31,556 nt of DNA from CAYUYV01 sp964522525 (GTDB taxonomy: Bacteria > Pseudomonadota > Alphaproteobacteria > JAJFIK01), in assembly GCA_964522525.1 (NCBI GenBank), contig CAZFWG010000049.1, positions 1 through 31,556 on the forward strand, read 5' to 3'. The translations under genes were made by a program, and so were the position numbers. How positions within the stretch are numbered: the first letter of the stretch is position 1; every line of letters begins with the position of its first letter. A model generated the notes under the pieces. The model was not told where the DNA came from, did not search any database, and saw only the letters and a program-made list of their open reading frames with translations. Below are positions 15,532-24,734 of this stretch, in pieces.

Positions 15532-17163
15532 TCAGTCACCGGAGCCCGGAACCGGTCGCGGCGCCTCCGCCCCCCGGACAAGCTCCACTGCAGGACTGGC
15601 CGCCAGAAGGTCCTTCGTATAGGGATGGGACGGCGCCGTGAAAATCGCCTCCGTTTCCCCTTCCTCGACGATGCGGCCCGCCCGCATCACCATCACCCGA
15701 TCGGTGATGGTGCGGACGACGGACAGGTCATGGGAAATGAACAGATAAGAGACACCCAGATGGTCGGACAGGCCAGCCAGGAGATCGAGAATCTGGGCCC
15801 GGACAGATACATCCAGGGCCGATACCGCCTCATCCAGAATGACAATCCGGGGTTTGGTCACAAGGGCGCGGGCGATCGCGATGCGCTGCCGCTGGCCGCC
15901 TGAAAATTCGTGGGGGAATTTGTCCGCATCCTGGGTCTTGAGCCCGACCTGTTCCAGCATGACCTCGACCTGGCGCCGGATTCCTGAGCGATCCGGGCGC
16001 GGCGTAACCAGATGGAAAGGCTCCGCCACAATGCGGCCGACCCGATGGCGCGGATTGAAGCTTCCGAACGGGTCCTGGAACACCACCTGGATCTGGCGGC
16101 GCAGGGAGGTCAGCGCTGCTCCCCTCGCCGTGGAAACGCAGACACCTCCGAGACGGACCTCCCCACCCTGCACCGCTTCGAGGCCCAACAGCGCCCGGGC
16201 GAGGGTCGATTTTCCGCACCCCGATTCTCCGACGAGGCCCAGATTTTCTCCTTGGTGGAGGGTGAGACTGACCTGATCCACCGCTCGAAATAGGGGACGG
16301 TGACCAAGTGGACCCGCCTTGCGCCCCCGGTAAACGCGGGTGATGTTCCGGGCCTCGAGAAGGACGTCGGGTGTCCCGGCACGGACGCTCCGTTTCGGCC
16401 TGTGCGTGGAAGCCGCAAAAAGGGCGCGGGTGTAGGGATGGGTTTGACGGGCGAAAACCGCGCCTGTCGGCCCTTGTTCCACGATGCGTCCGGCCTGCAT
16501 GATCCCCACCCGATCCGCCCGGGCGGCAACCACGGCCAGATCATGGGTGATCAGCATCAGGCTCAACCCGTCTTCACGGGCGAGCCTTTGCAACAGATCC
16601 AGGATCCGCGCCTGGGTCACCACGTCAAGCGCCGTGGTCGGCTCATCGGCAATAAGCAGCGCCGGCTTGAGCACGATGGCCATGGCAATGCAGACACGCT
16701 GGCGCTGGCCACCGGAAAGCTCATGGGGATAACGGCTTGGTGGATACTGGTCCGGCGCCAGATCGACCCGCGCCAGCGCCTCGACCGCAAGGGCATGGGC
16801 GTCTTGGCGTGAAACATTCCGGTGAATACGGATCGTCTCCGCGACCTGATCCCCGATCGTGTGGAGCGGATTAAGCGCGGTCATCGGTTCCTGGAAGACC
16901 ATCGCCATGTCACGGCCCCGCCGCGCGCGCAGGTCATCTTCCGTCAAACCCGTCAGCACGTCTCCACCCAGAGAGACGGTCCCGCTTGCTTGAGAGCCTC
17001 CGGGCAGGAGACCCATGATGGCGAGCGCCGTCATGGATTTTCCGGATCCGGACTCTCCCACCAGGCCGTAGATCTCGCCCGCCCCGATCTCCAGGCAAAC
17101 ATGTTCAAGAATAGGCGTCTCCCGGATCGTCACCGAAAGATCATCAAGTCTGAGGACGCTCAT
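15532..17163 (-). CDS. ABC transporter ATPase, two fused nucleotide-binding domains (DppD-DppF / YejF type)
   Basis: The 543-residue protein has two complete ABC ATPase domains. Domain 1 has Walker A GESGSGKS (36-43), signature LSGGQ (149-153), Walker B LLIADE (169-174) and the switch His in ITHDL. Domain 2 has Walker A GESGCGKS (312-319), signature FSGGQ (420-424), Walker B VILDE (441-445) and His in ISHDL. Each is followed by the oligopeptide-type C-terminal segment (HPYTRALFA, HPYTKDLLA). Both sites look active. A single polypeptide supplies both ATPase halves of a peptide/nickel-type importer, as in YejF. It overlaps the permease stop by ATGA at 17160-17163 and is last in the operon. Confidence 0.92.
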   Translation of the reverse strand: MSVLRLDDLSVTIRETPILEHVCLEIGAGEIYGLVGESGSGKSMTALAIMGLLPGGSQASGTVSLGGDVLTGLTEDDLRARRGRDMAMVFQEPMTALNPLHTIGDQVAETIRIHRNVSRQDAHALAVEALARVDLAPDQYPPSRYPHELSGGQRQRVCIAMAIVLKPALLIADEPTTALDVVTQARILDLLQRLAREDGLSLMLITHDLAVVAARADRVGIMQAGRIVEQGPTGAVFARQTHPYTRALFAASTHRPKRSVRAGTPDVLLEARNITRVYRGRKAGPLGHRPLFRAVDQVSLTLHQGENLGLVGESGCGKSTLARALLGLEAVQGGEVRLGGVCVSTARGAALTSLRRQIQVVFQDPFGSFNPRHRVGRIVAEPFHLVTPRPDRSGIRRQVEVMLEQVGLKTQDADKFPHEFSGGQRQRIAIARALVTKPRIVILDEAVSALDVSVRAQILDLLAGLSDHLGVSYLFISHDLSVVRTITDRVMVMRAGRIVEEGETEAIFTAPSHPYTKDLLAASPAVELVRGAEAPRPVPGSGD

Positions 17164-18020
17164 ACCAGCCGCCCCCGGCCCAACCGGGGATCAAGCGCAT
17201 CCCGCAAGCCGTCGCCCAAAAGGTTAAGACCCAGCACCGACAAGAAAACCGCAAGCCCCGGGGCCACGATCAGCCATGGCGCAATGTCCACCAGGGTCTG
17301 GGTTTCGGCCAACATGCGCCCCCAACTGGGGTTCGGCGGCTGGGTCCCCAAACCCACATAGGACAGGCCCGCTTCCGCGAGAATGCCGAGGGAAAACTGG
17401 ATCGTCCCCTGAACGATCAGCAGATTGAGGATATTGGGCAGAACATGCTCGAAGGAAATCCGCAGGCGGCCTTTGCCTGAAACGCGCGCCGCGAGGATGA
17501 ACTCCCGGGACCAGAGCGAAAGGGCCGCGCCCCGGGACAGGCGCGCGAAAACGGGAATGTTGAAGATGCCGATCGCCAGGATCGCGTTGACCGCGCCGGG
17601 GCCGAACACCGCCGTGATCAGGATGGCCAGGATCAAGGCGGGAAAGGCAAAGACCAAATCGCTGCCACGCATCAACAGATCATCAACGGGGCCACCCAGG
17701 GCGGCGGCGGCAAGGCCCGTGGGCACGCCGACGGCAATGCCCACGCCCACGGCGATCAGGGCAACGGCAATGGAATTGCGCGCGCCCACCATGACCATGG
17801 ACAGGACATCGCGGCCCAGATGATCCGTCCCCAACCAATGGTCGACAGTTGGCGGCAAAAGGCGCTCGGAAACCGTCAGCACCGTCACGTCATAGGGCAC
17901 CCAGATCAGCGAGAGGATTACCACCGTAAGGATGGCGCCCGTGATCGCGGCGCCGAGGACAAGGGACAAGGATCGCCGCGCGGACGGTCCAAGTCTTTTC
18001 GGCGCGAGAGGATCCGTCAT
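17160..18020 (-). CDS. ABC transporter permease, DppC/OppC type
   Basis: The 286-residue inner-membrane protein of the binding-protein-dependent permease superfamily has a first helix near 18-42, a periplasmic loop ending in LGTDHLGRDVLS, and then five further helices. The ATPase-contacting EAA-type loop is in RISFEHVLPNILNLLIVQG. GLSYVGLGTQPPNPSWGRML is a hallmark of the DppC group. It pairs with the DppB-like half of the upstream fusion protein to form the translocation pore. It overlaps that gene by ATGA (18017-18020) and the ATPase gene by ATGA, so the three are translationally coupled. Confidence 0.92.
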   Translation of the reverse strand: MTDPLAPKRLGPSARRSLSLVLGAAITGAILTVVILSLIWVPYDVTVLTVSERLLPPTVDHWLGTDHLGRDVLSMVMVGARNSIAVALIAVGVGIAVGVPTGLAAAALGGPVDDLLMRGSDLVFAFPALILAILITAVFGPGAVNAILAIGIFNIPVFARLSRGAALSLWSREFILAARVSGKGRLRISFEHVLPNILNLLIVQGTIQFSLGILAEAGLSYVGLGTQPPNPSWGRMLAETQTLVDIAPWLIVAPGLAVFLSVLGLNLLGDGLRDALDPRLGRGRLV

Positions 18021-20653
18021 CCTCGGGCCCCTTTGCGGATGCGCGGGTCCACAACCGCATAGGCCAGATCCACAAGCATCATGATCAGGACGACAGCAAA
18101 GACAAGAACGATGACTACGCTCTTGACCACGATCAGATCACGCTGGGTGATGGCCTGGAAGACGAGACGGCCCAATCCCGGCAGGTAGAACACATTCTCG
18201 ATGATCACGGTGCCCGCTAAGAGGAACGCGAATTGCAGGCCCAGGATTGTCAATACCGGGACCATGGCGTTGCGCAAGGCGTGACGGCGCAGGGCTTGCC
18301 CCGCGCTCAGGCCCTTGGCCCGGGCCGTGCGCATATAGTCCTCACCCAGCGTTTCCAGGAGTGCCGAACGTGTGACCCGTGCCAGAATGGCCGCCTGAGG
18401 AACCGCCAAGGCGATCGCAGGCAGGATGAGCGCCTTCACGCCGTTCAGCACACCGTCTTCCCACCCTGGAAATCCGCCTGCGGAAAACCATTGGAGCGAG
18501 ATGGAGAAGATCAGAACGAGAAGCAAGGCAAACCAGAAATTGGGGATGGCAAGACCCATCTGGGACGCGCCCATGATCGTGGTGTCGGTCAGGTGGCCCC
18601 GTCGCGCGGCCGCGATCACCCCCGCCGGCAGCGCCAGCAGGGTCGACAGGGCCAGGGCCATGACCGCCAACGGAGCGGAAACAGCGAGCCGCTCCATGAT
18701 CAGGTCCCCAACGGGTACACGATAGGTATAGCTCGTGCCGAAATCGCCCTGAACAAGGCCAGCAATCCAAGCGCCGAAACGCTCCGGCGCGGGACGATCG
18801 AGACCAAGCTCCGCGCGCAGGGCCGCAACGGCTTCCGGTTCTGCCTGAAGCCCCATCATGAAGCGCGCCGGATCGCCAGGGACGATCTCCACCAGGACAA
18901 AGACAATCACGCTGGCCGCGGCCATGGTGCCCGCGAGGGACGCGAGCCGGACGAGGATGGCCCTGGGCCCGGCGCGCACCAGATAGAAAAGAGCCACGCC
19001 GATGGCGGCCAAGCCGATGAAAGAGATCAGCCCTCCAACAATGGGGGGGCCGGTGGCGCTCCTTGACACACCCGCGCGCACGGGAACGGTCGCGGCCGTG
19101 AAATCATTGGCCTGAAGGGGGGCATCACGCCACACGCCCTCGACCCCTTGCGCCCAGACACCGGTCTTGGGGCCCTGGGCCAGGAAGACATTGACGGCAT
19201 CCTCGGCGAGCTTTCTTTGTGCCTGTTTCAGAAGCCGGTCGCGCAGACCAGGATCCGAGGCGTCCCGCAACTGTCCGATCAGCCTGTTGAAATCCTCATC
19301 CTGATACTGAAAATAGTAGTCCGGACGGGCATAGATATCGATATCCAGGGGCTCGGTATGGGCCACGATGGTCAGCGCATAATCCTTGTTGGCAAAGACC
19401 TGTTCGAGCCACTGGGCCCATTCCACGTTCTCGATCCGCACCGTGATGCCGACGGCCCGCAGTGCCGCGGCGACGACTTCGCCCGCGCGGCGCGCATAGC
19501 TGGGGGGCGGCAGTTTCAGCGTGGTCGAGAACCCTTCTTCAAGCCCCGCTTCCGTCAGAAGGGTCCGTGCCCGCACGGGGTCATGGGGATAGACACCCGT
19601 CAGATCCACATAGGACGGATGATGGGGCGGAAAATGGGAGCCGATGGGTACACCATAGCCGAAAAGGGCCCCCTCGATCACCGCCCTACGATCAATGGCA
19701 TGGGCCAAGGCACGGCGCACACGGACATCATCAAAAGGGGGACGTTGATTATTGATCGCCAGGATGATCTCCCCTTCGCTCGTGCCGACATCCACCCGAA
19801 AACGCGGATCGGCATCGAGCCTGGGCAGATTTTCCGGCGCGGGATAGGCAGGAAAGCCGTCCACATCCCCGGCAAGAAGAGCCGCGAAGGCGGCGGCCGG
19901 GTCCGGAATGAAGGTGAAGCGAATAGCGTCCAAGGCGGGGGCAGCGCCCGAATAGTCCGTATTGCGCACAAGGGTAATGGATGTGCCCTTGCGCCAGACC
20001 TCAAAACGAAAGGGGCCCGTGCCAATCGGACGGAACACGTTCGTTTCGGCACTTTCCGGCGCCACGATGACGGCATCGCCCCAGCCCAAATGAGTGAGGA
20101 ACGCACCGACCGGCCGGGCCAGATGAATGACCACAGTCAGTGGATCCGGGGCTTCCATTCCGGAAATCGGCTGGAACAGGACCTTCTGGGCATTGACGGA
20201 ATCTGCGGCGCGCGCCCGGTCAAAGGTGAAGATCACGTCCTCGGCGTCAAACCGGCTGCCATCATGGAAGCGGACATCGTCCCGCAGATGAAAAGTGTAA
20301 GTTTGTCCGTTAGCGGATATCTCCCAGCGATGGGCAAGGCCGGGACGGACCGCGCCATCGGGTCCTATTCGGGTCAATCCCTCGAACACATTCGCATAGA
20401 CCACTTCATCGATGGCCGCCGCAGCCCCGGCCGTGGGATCAAGATTGGGAGGTTCGAGCTGAATGCCAACCCTGAGCCGTTGACCCGTAGGTCCGTCCTC
20501 GGCCCATCCCGCTTGGGTCCCGGCCAGCACCGCCAAGACGGTGACAATCAAACTGACAAGCCTGAAAAGGAGTTTGGCCGCGCCCGCATCCTCTGTGGAA
20601 GGCCACGCCCGTCCAGGCAGATCTGTCGGGAACGGACGGTATCGTGGGGTCAT
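18017..20653 (-). CDS. Fused substrate-binding protein (family 5) and DppB-type permease
   Basis: One open frame of 878 residues joins two parts that are normally separate genes. The N-terminus has a basic stretch and a hydrophobic signal segment (about 25-51). Residues about 55-530 are a family 5 extracytoplasmic solute-binding domain, with VGIQLEPPNLDP, EGLTRIGPDGAVRPGLAHRW and VRFHDGSRFDAEDVIFTF. A hydrophobic helix follows at about 536-560 (GLISFIGLAAIGVALFYLV), then a full DppB permease from about 565 with VPGDPARFMMG, LGLDRPAPERFGAWI, the EAA-type loop RRHALRNAMVPVLTILGLQ, and the C-terminal DLAYAVVDPRIR. The extra helix would return the chain to the cytoplasm so the permease keeps its topology. 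The ATG at 20653 is used; a TTG at 20659 adds two residues. No strong ribosome site is visible upstream. Substrate is unknown (peptide, opine, nickel chelate or amine). Confidence 0.9.
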   Translation of the reverse strand: MTPRYRPFPTDLPGRAWPSTEDAGAAKLLFRLVSLIVTVLAVLAGTQAGWAEDGPTGQRLRVGIQLEPPNLDPTAGAAAAIDEVVYANVFEGLTRIGPDGAVRPGLAHRWEISANGQTYTFHLRDDVRFHDGSRFDAEDVIFTFDRARAADSVNAQKVLFQPISGMEAPDPLTVVIHLARPVGAFLTHLGWGDAVIVAPESAETNVFRPIGTGPFRFEVWRKGTSITLVRNTDYSGAAPALDAIRFTFIPDPAAAFAALLAGDVDGFPAYPAPENLPRLDADPRFRVDVGTSEGEIILAINNQRPPFDDVRVRRALAHAIDRRAVIEGALFGYGVPIGSHFPPHHPSYVDLTGVYPHDPVRARTLLTEAGLEEGFSTTLKLPPPSYARRAGEVVAAALRAVGITVRIENVEWAQWLEQVFANKDYALTIVAHTEPLDIDIYARPDYYFQYQDEDFNRLIGQLRDASDPGLRDRLLKQAQRKLAEDAVNVFLAQGPKTGVWAQGVEGVWRDAPLQANDFTAATVPVRAGVSRSATGPPIVGGLISFIGLAAIGVALFYLVRAGPRAILVRLASLAGTMAAASVIVFVLVEIVPGDPARFMMGLQAEPEAVAALRAELGLDRPAPERFGAWIAGLVQGDFGTSYTYRVPVGDLIMERLAVSAPLAVMALALSTLLALPAGVIAAARRGHLTDTTIMGASQMGLAIPNFWFALLLVLIFSISLQWFSAGGFPGWEDGVLNGVKALILPAIALAVPQAAILARVTRSALLETLGEDYMRTARAKGLSAGQALRRHALRNAMVPVLTILGLQFAFLLAGTVIIENVFYLPGLGRLVFQAITQRDLIVVKSVVIVLVFAVVLIMMLVDLAYAVVDPRIRKGARG

Positions 20654-20795
20654 GGCCAATCAGTCACTGGAGAGGGGTCAGACGCACGGCATCGCCGAAA
20701 GAATGGGCGCACTATGGCCGGTATTCGCGGCAGATTTCAAGGTTCCCCTTGGCGCAGGGAGGGGCGGCGCAGGGTTTGGTCGATGTCCAGCATCT

Positions 20796-23135
20796 TCAAA
20801 ATGTGTTGATGGTGACACGGACACCCGCCGTGGGCGGCGGGCCCTTGGCCGCCACGTCCGCCACGCCGTTCGGCGCGATGAAGAAGTTCCGGGTTTCGTC
20901 AAATTCGGTGTTGAAGATGTTCCGCCCCCACAGGGCAATCTCCCACACCCCATCATTGGATCCGAAGGCGAGGAAGGCATTGCCGAGGAAATAACTGTCA
21001 ACCTCATAGAGCGGACCGAGAAGCGGGAGGGCCAGTTCATCCCGATACGAATAATCGAACCGGAAGCGCCAGAAAAAGGCCTCCGAAATCTCCCGCTGAT
21101 AGGTAACGCTGCCGTTATAGGTGAGATTGGGAAAGCCGAGATCCTGTCCCGCCCGGTCGATGGTCACCTCCATGCCGGTGGCGCCCGTCGCGCCGGTATC
21201 AAGGTCGATGAACTCCTCGAATTCACCTTCCTTGTAGCCGACGGCCTGGGCAATTTCGAGACCGGCGATGGGCGACCAGACCAGTTCAAGCTCCGCACCG
21301 AAGATCTCGCTCTCGGGGGCATTGACAATGCGCCCCACGATGGCGGACGTGGCCGGATCAAAAATGGCGGATTGAACCTGCTGGTCCTTGTAGTCGTAGT
21401 AGAAGGCCGCGGCGTTGATCCGGAGCGTGTTGTTGAACCACTCGGATTTCGCGCCGACCTCGAAGGCATCAAGTTGTTCCTGCACGAACGGGTCGATGCC
21501 GGCCGGATTGAGCGTATTGTAGGCCGTGAAGCCGCCGGACTTGATGCCCCGTGAATAGGACGCATAAAACAGCAGATCATCCTGGGGCAGATATTCAACC
21601 GCGAACCGGCCCGTAACCGGATTGATATCGAGACTCCGGTCCTCCAGCGTGCCGTCGGTCGTGCCATTGGCGAAATTGAGGGGGCCGAAACCGGTGGCAA
21701 AAGTGCCGAGCCCGATCAGATCCCGATCCTCGTCCTCGTAGCGCACGCCGCCCAGCAGGCGCAGACGATCGGTCAGATCATATTCGAGATTGACAAAAAC
21801 ACTCGCGGTACGGACTTCCTGGCTGTAGGGCGTGGTGACGGCGAAGCCGGGACCGAAACTGTCGACAAAATCCGACTGATAGATCTCGTCGAGATTCTCG
21901 GCCGCATAGTATGCCCCGACAAGCCAGCGGAAACGCTCCCCCCACAAACCACTGGCGCGCACCTCATGGGTTTGCACCTCGATATCGGAATTGAAGAAGG
22001 TGGAGGCGCCGCCCAGGGTCAGGGCATCGAAATCATTGAACTCGGCGCGATCCATGGTCTCGAAGGCGCCGATATAGATCAGCTCGACGCCCCGGAACCG
22101 GCCCGTCAGGGTCAGGTTGATGCCATAGGCGTCACTGTCGCGAAAGGGCGCCTGATCTGTCCGGAAACCGACCAGATCGGCGAATTCCTGGGAGGAGCCC
22201 CAGCTGGTTTCCCGGCGGTCGTCATGGAGAAGGGGACCGAAGGCCGAATCCGTGAACAGCTGAAGGCCAAGCCCATCGGACTGATCGACAAATCCGTGGA
22301 CGTTCAAAAGGGCGGTCAGGTTCTTGTGGAGATCGAACTCGAACAGGCCGCGCAGGGCAAAGAAGTCCGCATCTCCCAGTTCCTCGCCCGTCTCCCGGTT
22401 GATCTGCCAGCCGCCGCCCCGGGAAACCCGCCCGGAAACGCGGGCGCGGGCCCAGTCGGTGAGAGCGCCCGTGATATAGCCTTCGGTTTCGACCTGACCG
22501 AAACGGCCGGCTTCCAGGGTGAAGCCCGCCGCCAGTTCGTCCTGGGGCTGGGCACTGACGACCTTGATGGCGCCGCCCGTGGTGTTGCGCCCGTAAAGCG
22601 TGCCCTGGGGGCCGCGCAGAACCTCGACGCGCGCCACGTCAAAGAGCAGCGCCTGGGACATCACCGGCACGGGAAAGGCGACTTCATCCACATAGAAACC
22701 AACCGTGGGCGCATTGTTCGTGGCGTAATCGCGAAAGCCGATCCCGCGAATGCTAAAACTCGGTTGGCCTGAGCCGAACTGACTCTCGATCTCCACATTG
22801 GGCGTGAAATTCTCAATGCCGTTGATGGTACGGATGCCGAGATCGAGAAGCTCCCGGCCGTTGAAGGTGGTGAGCGCGATGCCCACGTCCTGTTCGGATT
22901 CCTCCCGGCGCCGGGCTGTGACGGTCATTTCCTCGAGCATGGGCGGCAGGTCTTCACCGATTTCCGCCACCGCATCGGACAGGCGTTCATCCGCCTGCCC
23001 CTCATCGGGCGCGGCTGCCTCCGGTGTTTCGGTCGGGCCGGCGTCGGGAGCCTCATCCGCGTCCTGGGCCTGAAGCTCGGTGGCGAACAAGGCCGCCGCG
23101 ATGAAGAGCCCGCCGAACTGAATGCAACGGTTCAT
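20796..23135 (-). CDS. TonB-dependent outer-membrane receptor
   Basis: The 779-residue protein starts at the ATG at 23135 (AAAGGGG upstream) with a signal peptide ending near ELQAQ. After an acidic linker, the plug domain is clear: EEMTVTARRREESEQDVGIA (TonB-box-like region), FSIRGIGFRDYATNNAPTVG, and VEVLRGPQGTLYGRNTTGGA with the conserved arginine and glycines. The remaining 550 residues form a barrel of alternating beta-strands ending in Phe (VRVTINTF), the usual outer-membrane insertion signal. It should take up a ligand using TonB energy. The subtype is the large group common in sphingomonads and Caulobacterales, whose ligands vary beyond iron. It lies 62 bp downstream of the aminotransferase and 142 bp upstream of the binding-protein/permease fusion on the same strand, with no visible terminator between. 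Confidence 0.93.
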   Translation of the reverse strand: MNRCIQFGGLFIAAALFATELQAQDADEAPDAGPTETPEAAAPDEGQADERLSDAVAEIGEDLPPMLEEMTVTARRREESEQDVGIALTTFNGRELLDLGIRTINGIENFTPNVEIESQFGSGQPSFSIRGIGFRDYATNNAPTVGFYVDEVAFPVPVMSQALLFDVARVEVLRGPQGTLYGRNTTGGAIKVVSAQPQDELAAGFTLEAGRFGQVETEGYITGALTDWARARVSGRVSRGGGWQINRETGEELGDADFFALRGLFEFDLHKNLTALLNVHGFVDQSDGLGLQLFTDSAFGPLLHDDRRETSWGSSQEFADLVGFRTDQAPFRDSDAYGINLTLTGRFRGVELIYIGAFETMDRAEFNDFDALTLGGASTFFNSDIEVQTHEVRASGLWGERFRWLVGAYYAAENLDEIYQSDFVDSFGPGFAVTTPYSQEVRTASVFVNLEYDLTDRLRLLGGVRYEDEDRDLIGLGTFATGFGPLNFANGTTDGTLEDRSLDINPVTGRFAVEYLPQDDLLFYASYSRGIKSGGFTAYNTLNPAGIDPFVQEQLDAFEVGAKSEWFNNTLRINAAAFYYDYKDQQVQSAIFDPATSAIVGRIVNAPESEIFGAELELVWSPIAGLEIAQAVGYKEGEFEEFIDLDTGATGATGMEVTIDRAGQDLGFPNLTYNGSVTYQREISEAFFWRFRFDYSYRDELALPLLGPLYEVDSYFLGNAFLAFGSNDGVWEIALWGRNIFNTEFDETRNFFIAPNGVADVAAKGPPPTAGVRVTINTF

Positions 23136-23197
23136 GATATGCCCCTTTGACCCTCTGTCCCCCACGCCGCCATTCTACCCGCCCTTTCGCCGCCGCG

Positions 23198-24532
23198 CTA
23201 TTCGACCTCTGCCAGAACGCTACGCACCTGGTCGCAGGTCCGGGCGAGCTGCTCGGGCGTTGAATCCAGAAACGGCGCGAATTGCAGGATATCACCGCCG
23301 AAGCGCACCATCAGCCCCTGCTCGAAGGCTTTGACGTGAACGTCAAAGCCCCGGGCACCGGGGGCGCCGTCCCGGGGCGCGAGTTCCACGGCGCCCATCA
23401 GCCCGAAATTGCGCACATCGATCACGTGGCGGGCATCCCGAAGCCCATGGAGCGCGTCCTCGAAGGCCCCTTCCACGGCCCGCGCCCGGGCGAAACTGCC
23501 CTCGCTTTCATAGATATCGAGGCTGGCGAGCGCCGCGGCCGTGGCGACCGGATGGCCCGAATAGGTATAGCCGTGGAACAGCTCGATCGCTTGCGGGGGA
23601 CCGGTCATGAAGGCCTCGTGGATTTCCCGTTTCACCAGGGTCGCGCCCATGGGAATGACCCCATTGGTGATGCCCTTGGCCACGCAAATGAGATCCGGCG
23701 TCACACCGAAACGGGTGGCGGCGAACGGGGCGCCCACACGGCCGAAAGCGGTGATGATCTCGTCGAAAATCAACAGGGCCCCGATCTGGTCGCACAGGGC
23801 CCGGAGATCTTCGAGATAGCCTTGCGGCGGCGGCAGGACGCCGGTGGAGCCCGCCACGGGCTCGACGATCACGGCGGCGATGGACTGGGTCCCGTGGAAT
23901 TGGGCGATCAGGTCGAGGCTTTGCGCCAGTTCGCGCCCATGGGGCGGCAGGCCCCGTGAAAAGGCGTTGCGGGCCAGATCATGGGTGGTCGGCAGATGGG
24001 ACACATTGGGCAGGAGAGCCGCGCGGAACAGATGCCGGTTCACCGGGATGCCGCCCACGGATGCCCCGCCCAGATTGCTGCCATGGTAGCCCCGCTCCCG
24101 GCCCACAAGGCGGGTGCGCGTGGCTTCACCCCTCAGCTGGTGATAGGCGACGGCGATCTTCAGGGCCGTGTCCACGGCTTCCGAGCCTGAATTGGTGAAA
24201 AAGCACTGGGTGAAGCCCTCGGGCGCCATGTCCGTGAGGCGTTTGGCCAATGTGAAGGCCGGCTCATGGCCCACCTGAAAGGCATGGGCATAGTCGAGCC
24301 TGGCCACCTGCTCCTGAACGGCCGCCACGATGCGGGGATGGCAATGGCCAAGCCCCGTGGTCCAGAGCCCGGAAAAACTGTCATAGACGGTGCGGCCGTC
24401 CTCGGTCGTGTACCAATGCCCTTGGGCCGCTGTGATCAGTCGGGGGCTTTGTTTGAAAGCGCGATTGGCCGTAAACGGCATCCAATAGGCATCCAACCCC
24501 TGCGCGCCGCTTGTGCCATCGAACGCCGTCAT
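23198..24532 (-). CDS. Class III PLP aminotransferase (omega-amino acid:pyruvate type)
   Basis: The 444-residue protein is of typical length for beta-alanine/omega-amino acid:pyruvate transaminases. It has DAYWMPFTANRAFK at the N-terminus, typical of this subgroup. It also has TNSGSEAVDTALK (113-125, phosphate-binding), RGYHGSN (147-153), IFDEIITAFGRVG with Asp257 contacting the PLP ring nitrogen, and AKGITNGVIPMG with the Schiff-base Lys286. It should move a terminal amino group from beta-alanine, a polyamine product or another omega-amine to pyruvate in the cytoplasm. The exact substrate is not resolvable by eye. The ATG at 24532 has GAGAGGG upstream. It is first in a minus-strand run with the TonB receptor and ABC importer, suggesting that the imported compound carries an amine (inference). 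Confidence 0.88.
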   Translation of the reverse strand: MTAFDGTSGAQGLDAYWMPFTANRAFKQSPRLITAAQGHWYTTEDGRTVYDSFSGLWTTGLGHCHPRIVAAVQEQVARLDYAHAFQVGHEPAFTLAKRLTDMAPEGFTQCFFTNSGSEAVDTALKIAVAYHQLRGEATRTRLVGRERGYHGSNLGGASVGGIPVNRHLFRAALLPNVSHLPTTHDLARNAFSRGLPPHGRELAQSLDLIAQFHGTQSIAAVIVEPVAGSTGVLPPPQGYLEDLRALCDQIGALLIFDEIITAFGRVGAPFAATRFGVTPDLICVAKGITNGVIPMGATLVKREIHEAFMTGPPQAIELFHGYTYSGHPVATAAALASLDIYESEGSFARARAVEGAFEDALHGLRDARHVIDVRNFGLMGAVELAPRDGAPGARGFDVHVKAFEQGLMVRFGGDILQFAPFLDSTPEQLARTCDQVRSVLAEVE

Positions 24533-24686
24533 GGAACCCTCTCACCCGTTGCCCCCGCATCGCAGCATAGGGCGAAAAGGCCCGAGATAGAACGCTTTGC
24601 GGGCCCGGTTTTGCGGCGGCCTGCACCTTATCGGAGGGATGTTTCCAGGCTCTTTCGAGGTCGGGCGCCAACCCCTCCTTGAATAA

Positions 24687-24711
24687 ACTAGTCTATACTA
24701 GTACATATAAT
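24687..24711 (+). promoter_or_regulatory. Twin-box operator and -10 element of the toxin-antitoxin pair
   Basis: Two ACTAGT palindromes (24687-24692 and 24697-24702) lie 10 bp apart, one helical turn, giving ACTAGTCTATACTAGT. A TATAAT sits at 24706-24711. The best -35 match, TTGAAT at 24679, is 21 bp away, longer than usual. The AT-rich patch in GC-rich DNA just upstream of a Phd-type antitoxin fits an autoregulated operator. Confidence 0.5.
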
Positions 24712-24734
24712 CCCTGCTTGAGAGGAGAAGACCC

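Noticed and set aside
19148..20809. Plus-strand open frame of 553 codons
   Set aside because: It lies opposite the binding-protein/permease fusion and has no recognisable domain; the minus-strand reading has clear family motifs.
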